Positions 61,658 to 64,000 of a stretch of 64,000 nt of DNA are shown in pieces. The notes under the pieces were generated by a model. The model saw nothing but the letters and a program-made list of their open reading frames with translations. It was not told the origin of the DNA and did not search any database. Location of the stretch: IMG/VR virus record IMGVR_UViG_3300044729_001198, positions 1-64,000 of that record; one strand, 5' to 3'. Position 1 is the first letter of the stretch. Each line of letters starts with the position of its first letter. Origin of the DNA: a virus. A program made the translations under genes and the position numbers.

Positions 61658-62067
61658 AACTTCAATTCAAATCGATTTTTCATTTGTTCTAACTTATCGT
61701 CAGGCACACCATGTACGTTTACACCACCATGTCTATTTTCAACTACTAATGAGTAAACTCTATATCCATATTGTTTAGCCAATTCAAAGTATGTTTGCAT
61801 TTCCCATTCTTGGGTAAATGTATTTGATACTACAATTTTTCGATAGAATTGGTCATTAACCAAAGAATCTTTCATATAAGTTTCAACTGTATTTCTACAA
61901 AACTCATGTGCATCTTTTAATTTAGAACCATCAAAGTTGTAGTTACCTTCTTTATCATAAAAATACTTATCAGCTTCACATATTAAGAAATCACTTCCTA
62001 CTATTGAATTTGCTAATGTTGATTTACCACTGCCGGGCAATCCTCTTAATAAAAATAACTCTTTCAT
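61651..62067 (-). CDS. P-loop polynucleotide-kinase-like protein
   Basis: The 138-residue protein has Walker A LRGLPGSGKST (7-17), then ICEADKYFYDKEGNYNFDGS and a lid region with QEWEMQTYFELAKQYGYRVY. It resembles the kinase half of polynucleotide kinases and NEDD4BP2-type P-loop kinases. It would phosphorylate RNA 5'-OH ends and so prepare substrates for the ligase just downstream. It overlaps the phosphoesterase gene by 4 bp (ATGA). There is no phosphatase domain in this protein, unlike T4 Pnkp. Confidence 0.85.
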   Translation of the reverse strand: MKELFLLRGLPGSGKSTLANSIVGSDFLICEADKYFYDKEGNYNFDGSKLKDAHEFCRNTVETYMKDSLVNDQFYRKIVVSNTFTQEWEMQTYFELAKQYGYRVYSLVVENRHGGVNVHGVPDDKLEQMKNRFELKLC

Positions 62068-62714
62068 ATTAATCTTTTTTCGTGATGGTCTTTAGGTAAA
62101 CATAATTTTTTAATAGGTCGGTCTTTTAACAAGTCTAAAATTTCAACAAGTTCGATTGGGTATAGTTCGTTACCATCCATACCAACATCCATAGCACGAC
62201 CCTCGGCAATACGATGTTGTGGATACAGGTGACAATGACCATGTAAGTGCATTATACCAGCATTCATGTTATCCCAACTTGCAATTGGATAATGCATACA
62301 CACAAATGAAAACTTATCTACAAATTTACCATTTGGGATTCGTAAGTCAAGATACAAATACTCATGGATTGACTTGAACAACCTCTGAATGTTTTCTTTA
62401 TTTCTACGAATGTGGTGGTCGTGGTTACCAAGAACCAAGTGTATGTTTTTACAAAGAATCCTATTCCTAAACTCTTCAATCTTATCAAACCCACCAAACG
62501 ACCAATCTCCCATGTGAATCAAAACATCGTTTTCACCCACCACCTCGTTGATGTTGTTCACAATAGCATCGTTCATCTCTTCAATAGAATCAAAGTGACG
62601 AGCGGTATCATCAGCATCCTTCCAATTCGTGGTAGCTGAACAAATGTTTGCGTGACTATAATGGGTATCGGATGTGAACCACAATCGTTGACCCTTTTCT
62701 AATACTAATTTCAT
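62064..62714 (-). CDS. Calcineurin-type metallophosphoesterase
   Basis: All metal-binding motifs are present: FTSDTHYSHANI (13-24), HMGDWSFGGFD (67-77), LGNHDH (94-99), CMHYPIASW and HLHGHCHLYP. With kinase and ligase in the same operon, it is a good candidate to remove 3'-phosphate or 2',3'-cyclic phosphate from RNA ends, as the central domain of bacterial Pnkp does. The start codon lies 4 nt after the promoter -7 box, so the mRNA may be leaderless. Confidence 0.88.
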   Translation of the reverse strand: MKLVLEKGQRLWFTSDTHYSHANICSATTNWKDADDTARHFDSIEEMNDAIVNNINEVVGENDVLIHMGDWSFGGFDKIEEFRNRILCKNIHLVLGNHDHHIRRNKENIQRLFKSIHEYLYLDLRIPNGKFVDKFSFVCMHYPIASWDNMNAGIMHLHGHCHLYPQHRIAEGRAMDVGMDGNELYPIELVEILDLLKDRPIKKLCLPKDHHEKRLI

Positions 62715-62718
62715 AATA

Positions 62719-62749
62719 CAAATGTAAATAAAAAAGGGGACTTAAACAA
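62719..62749 (-). promoter_or_regulatory. Bacteroidota-type promoter for the RNA-repair operon, fused to a terminator
   Basis: TTG (62747-62749), 20 bp, TACATTTG (62719-62726). As at uvsE, the TTG sits in the hairpin of the preceding terminator and the U-tract is the spacer. Spacing and -7 box are the same as at uvsE. Confidence 0.78.
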
Positions 62750-62758
62750 GCCCCCTTT
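62730..62758 (-). terminator. Terminator after the Hsp20 gene
   Basis: The minus-strand RNA forms AAGGGGGCUU / AAGUCCCCUU (10 bp with one G-U pair, loop GUUU) followed by UUUUAUUU. It lies about 20 bp after the Hsp20 stop. Confidence 0.88.
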
Positions 62759-62777
62759 GTTAAAAAATTGTTAAGTT

Positions 62778-63128
62778 TTACTTTATCTTAACACGAACGG
62801 ATTCTTTTTTAGAACTTTTAACTTTGGGGATTCTAACAATCAAAATACCATTCTTTAATTCAGCCGTAGTTGATTCGGTATCAAAGCTTGAATTAATCTT
62901 GTACTTACGAGAAAAATGTCTAACTGAATTTTCAGCGTTCATAACCAAGACTCCCTCTTCAATGTTAATTGATACTTCGTCTTTTTCAAAACCGGGAATT
63001 TCAAATTCCATTTTTAATTCTGAATCAGTAACTTCCATGTGGTCATTTCTGATATCATAGTTTGTAGCAGCTGTTGACCACAAACTAAAATCTTTGTCGT
63101 CTAATAGATGTTTTAATAACGATGTCAT
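62778..63128 (-). CDS. hsp20: Small heat-shock protein (Hsp20/alpha-crystallin)
   Basis: The alpha-crystallin domain is complete: DSELKMEFEIPGFEKDEVSI, then GVLVMNAEN and the C-terminal AELKNGILIVRIPKVK with the I-x-I-type anchor motif. Hsp20 genes are common in T4-type marine phages and probably stabilise virion assembly or phage proteins. I choose the start MTSLLKHLLDD at 63128, because AAAGGAG lies 8 nt upstream; an earlier in-frame ATG at 63155 has none. Confidence 0.92.
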   Translation of the reverse strand: MTSLLKHLLDDKDFSLWSTAATNYDIRNDHMEVTDSELKMEFEIPGFEKDEVSINIEEGVLVMNAENSVRHFSRKYKINSSFDTESTTAELKNGILIVRIPKVKSSKKESVRVKIK

Positions 63129-63194
63129 AAATTTCTCCTTTTTTTGATATACCATTTACCAATGTCATACCAATCTTAATTTCATGACATATTG

Positions 63195-63530
63195 TCAGTT
63201 AACTGACCTTGCTGGTGTAGTTCCAATCAGGTTATATATGTCAACATTTCCTTTATTCTCACGAAATGTCAGGATTAACCCATCCATCATAAAAGTTCCT
63301 ATGGTCTTTTTTCTTAAAACAGCATCATCACACTTTATAAGAAATGCATTTTCAGTAATAATAACATCTATATCTAACGGATGTGATTGAGGTGAATTGA
63401 AATCAATACCATCAATAGTTTCAGAGTCGTAATTAAAGAACTCATAGATGTATTCTAATTTATCTGTATCTGACATCGACATGAAGAAATCAAACTCTTC
63501 AGCATCCCAAATCCAATCAGAGTCTTCCAT
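63195..63530 (-). CDS. Hypothetical protein (111 aa)
   Basis: An acidic, mostly beta-type protein starts MEDSDWIWDAEEFDFFMSMS. No family is recognised. The start at 63530 has GGAGGG 7-8 nt upstream; the ATG 15 nt earlier is less likely. Its middle (IDGIDFNSPQSHPLDIDVII) and end (NVDIYNLIGTTPARSVN) show no motif. It is probably part of a small accessory operon with the 117-residue gene and hsp20. Confidence 0.55.
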   Translation of the reverse strand: MEDSDWIWDAEEFDFFMSMSDTDKLEYIYEFFNYDSETIDGIDFNSPQSHPLDIDVIITENAFLIKCDDAVLRKKTIGTFMMDGLILTFRENKGNVDIYNLIGTTPARSVN

Positions 63531-63559
63531 ATACAACCCTCCCATATTATATAAGTATT

Positions 63560-63913
63560 TTATTTATGGGATTTGTATATGTCATTCAAAAAAAGTAAAC
63601 CCTCTTTAGACATTGCGGTTTCTGATTCTGAAATATAATCCATACAAATTTTTATAAAATTTTTAGAAAATTCATCGGTTACTTTCCAATACACTTCAGT
63701 TAGCTTATCCATCATACGAACCTTATACTCTTCCGATATTGGAGTATCTGATGTTAGATACATTTTAACTTTAGATGATACTATAGTAAAAACGGGGTCT
63801 CGTTTATCTCTTATGATTTCGATGACCCCGCTTGTACCTGTTAACCAATCTTTTAAATCTGAAGATTCAGAATCAGACCCCATGTTCACTATCTTACTAA
63901 TAAGGTCTGCCAT
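63560..63913 (-). CDS. Hypothetical protein (117 aa)
   Basis: A helical protein starts MADLISKIVNMGSDSESSDL, then VIEIIRDKRDPVFTIVSSKV. No recognised family. The last part (EFSKNFIKICMDYISESETA) is amphipathic. It begins 4 bp after the stop of the partial gene at the window edge. Function unknown. Confidence 0.55.
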   Translation of the reverse strand: MADLISKIVNMGSDSESSDLKDWLTGTSGVIEIIRDKRDPVFTIVSSKVKMYLTSDTPISEEYKVRMMDKLTEVYWKVTDEFSKNFIKICMDYISESETAMSKEGLLFLNDIYKSHK

Positions 63914-63917
63914 CTTT

Positions 63918-64000
63918 TTAATTTAAAGTACCAATTCTAAATCTTTTTTGTGAACTTGTCACAGCATCATCCAAGGTGTGAATGATTCTTTCAGCCTCTG
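63918..64000 (-). CDS. C-terminal end of a gene continuing beyond the window
   Basis: An open frame enters from the right edge and ends in TAA at 63918-63920. The visible end reads EAERIIHTLDDAVTSSQKRF then RIGTLN. Twenty-six codons are too few to name it, but the tight spacing to the next start (4 bp) supports it as a real gene. Confidence 0.55.
   Translation of the reverse strand, partial: EAERIIHTLDDAVTSSQKRFRIGTLN

Overview
The window is a 64-kb piece of a T4-type (contractile-tailed) bacteriophage genome. Every gene I can support lies on the minus strand, so transcription runs from position 64000 towards position 1. T4-type hallmarks are the large terminase (gp17), portal (gp20), prohead protease (gp21), acidic scaffold (gp22), major capsid protein (gp23), baseplate proteins gp25 and gp6, a gp55-type late sigma factor and gp46/gp47 (fused here). 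The host is probably a member of the Bacteroidota. Four gene starts are preceded by the Bacteroidota promoter pattern, TTG with 19-20 bp to TAnnTTTG. This host assignment is inference from promoters and gene content, not from a database match.

Layout in transcription order. 64000-56.5 kb is a non-structural block: two small unknown genes, Hsp20, a three-gene RNA-repair operon (metallophosphoesterase, P-loop kinase, Rnl1-type RNA ligase), UV-damage endonuclease, a membrane/coiled-coil protein, a ClpP-type protease, an HD hydrolase and the gp55-like sigma factor. 55.8-40 kb is the baseplate and tail-appendage block: spike-like protein, gp25, gp6, a very large baseplate-associated protein, and several fibre or decoration proteins including a LamG-like one. 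39.9-35.4 kb holds T7-type endonuclease I, primase and a single-chain SbcD-SbcC (gp47-gp46) protein. 35.3-23 kb holds a large fibre-like protein and head-associated multi-module proteins, followed by a glycosyltransferase-like gene and small membrane/coiled-coil genes. 22.2-11 kb is the head assembly block (gp17, gp20, prohead core proteins, gp21, more multi-module proteins, bS21, gp22, gp23). PhoH follows. 10.2-0 kb is the adhesin and fibre block, ending in a very long collagen-like protein that runs off the left edge.

Four systems stand out. (1) Several long proteins are built as strings of small modules joined by [ILVM]-x-E|[AGSE] motifs such as ESVNE and ESINE. These look like T4 gp21-type cleavage sites, so the proteins may be capsid-internal polyproteins. 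One fuses an NMNAT-like nucleotidyltransferase, an HExxH metallopeptidase and a ligase-like domain. (2) The phage carries its own ribosomal protein bS21. Most of its structural genes have strong Shine-Dalgarno sequences, while genes behind host-type promoters have almost no leader. (3) The RNA-repair operon looks like a bacterial Pnkp split into three overlapping genes. (4) The collagen-like fibre begins with a degenerate Hint (intein-like) domain whose C-terminal HN|T junction is intact.

I see no tRNA genes, CRISPR arrays, insertion sequences or integrase. Tail sheath, tail tube and DNA polymerase are not recognisable here and presumably lie outside the window.
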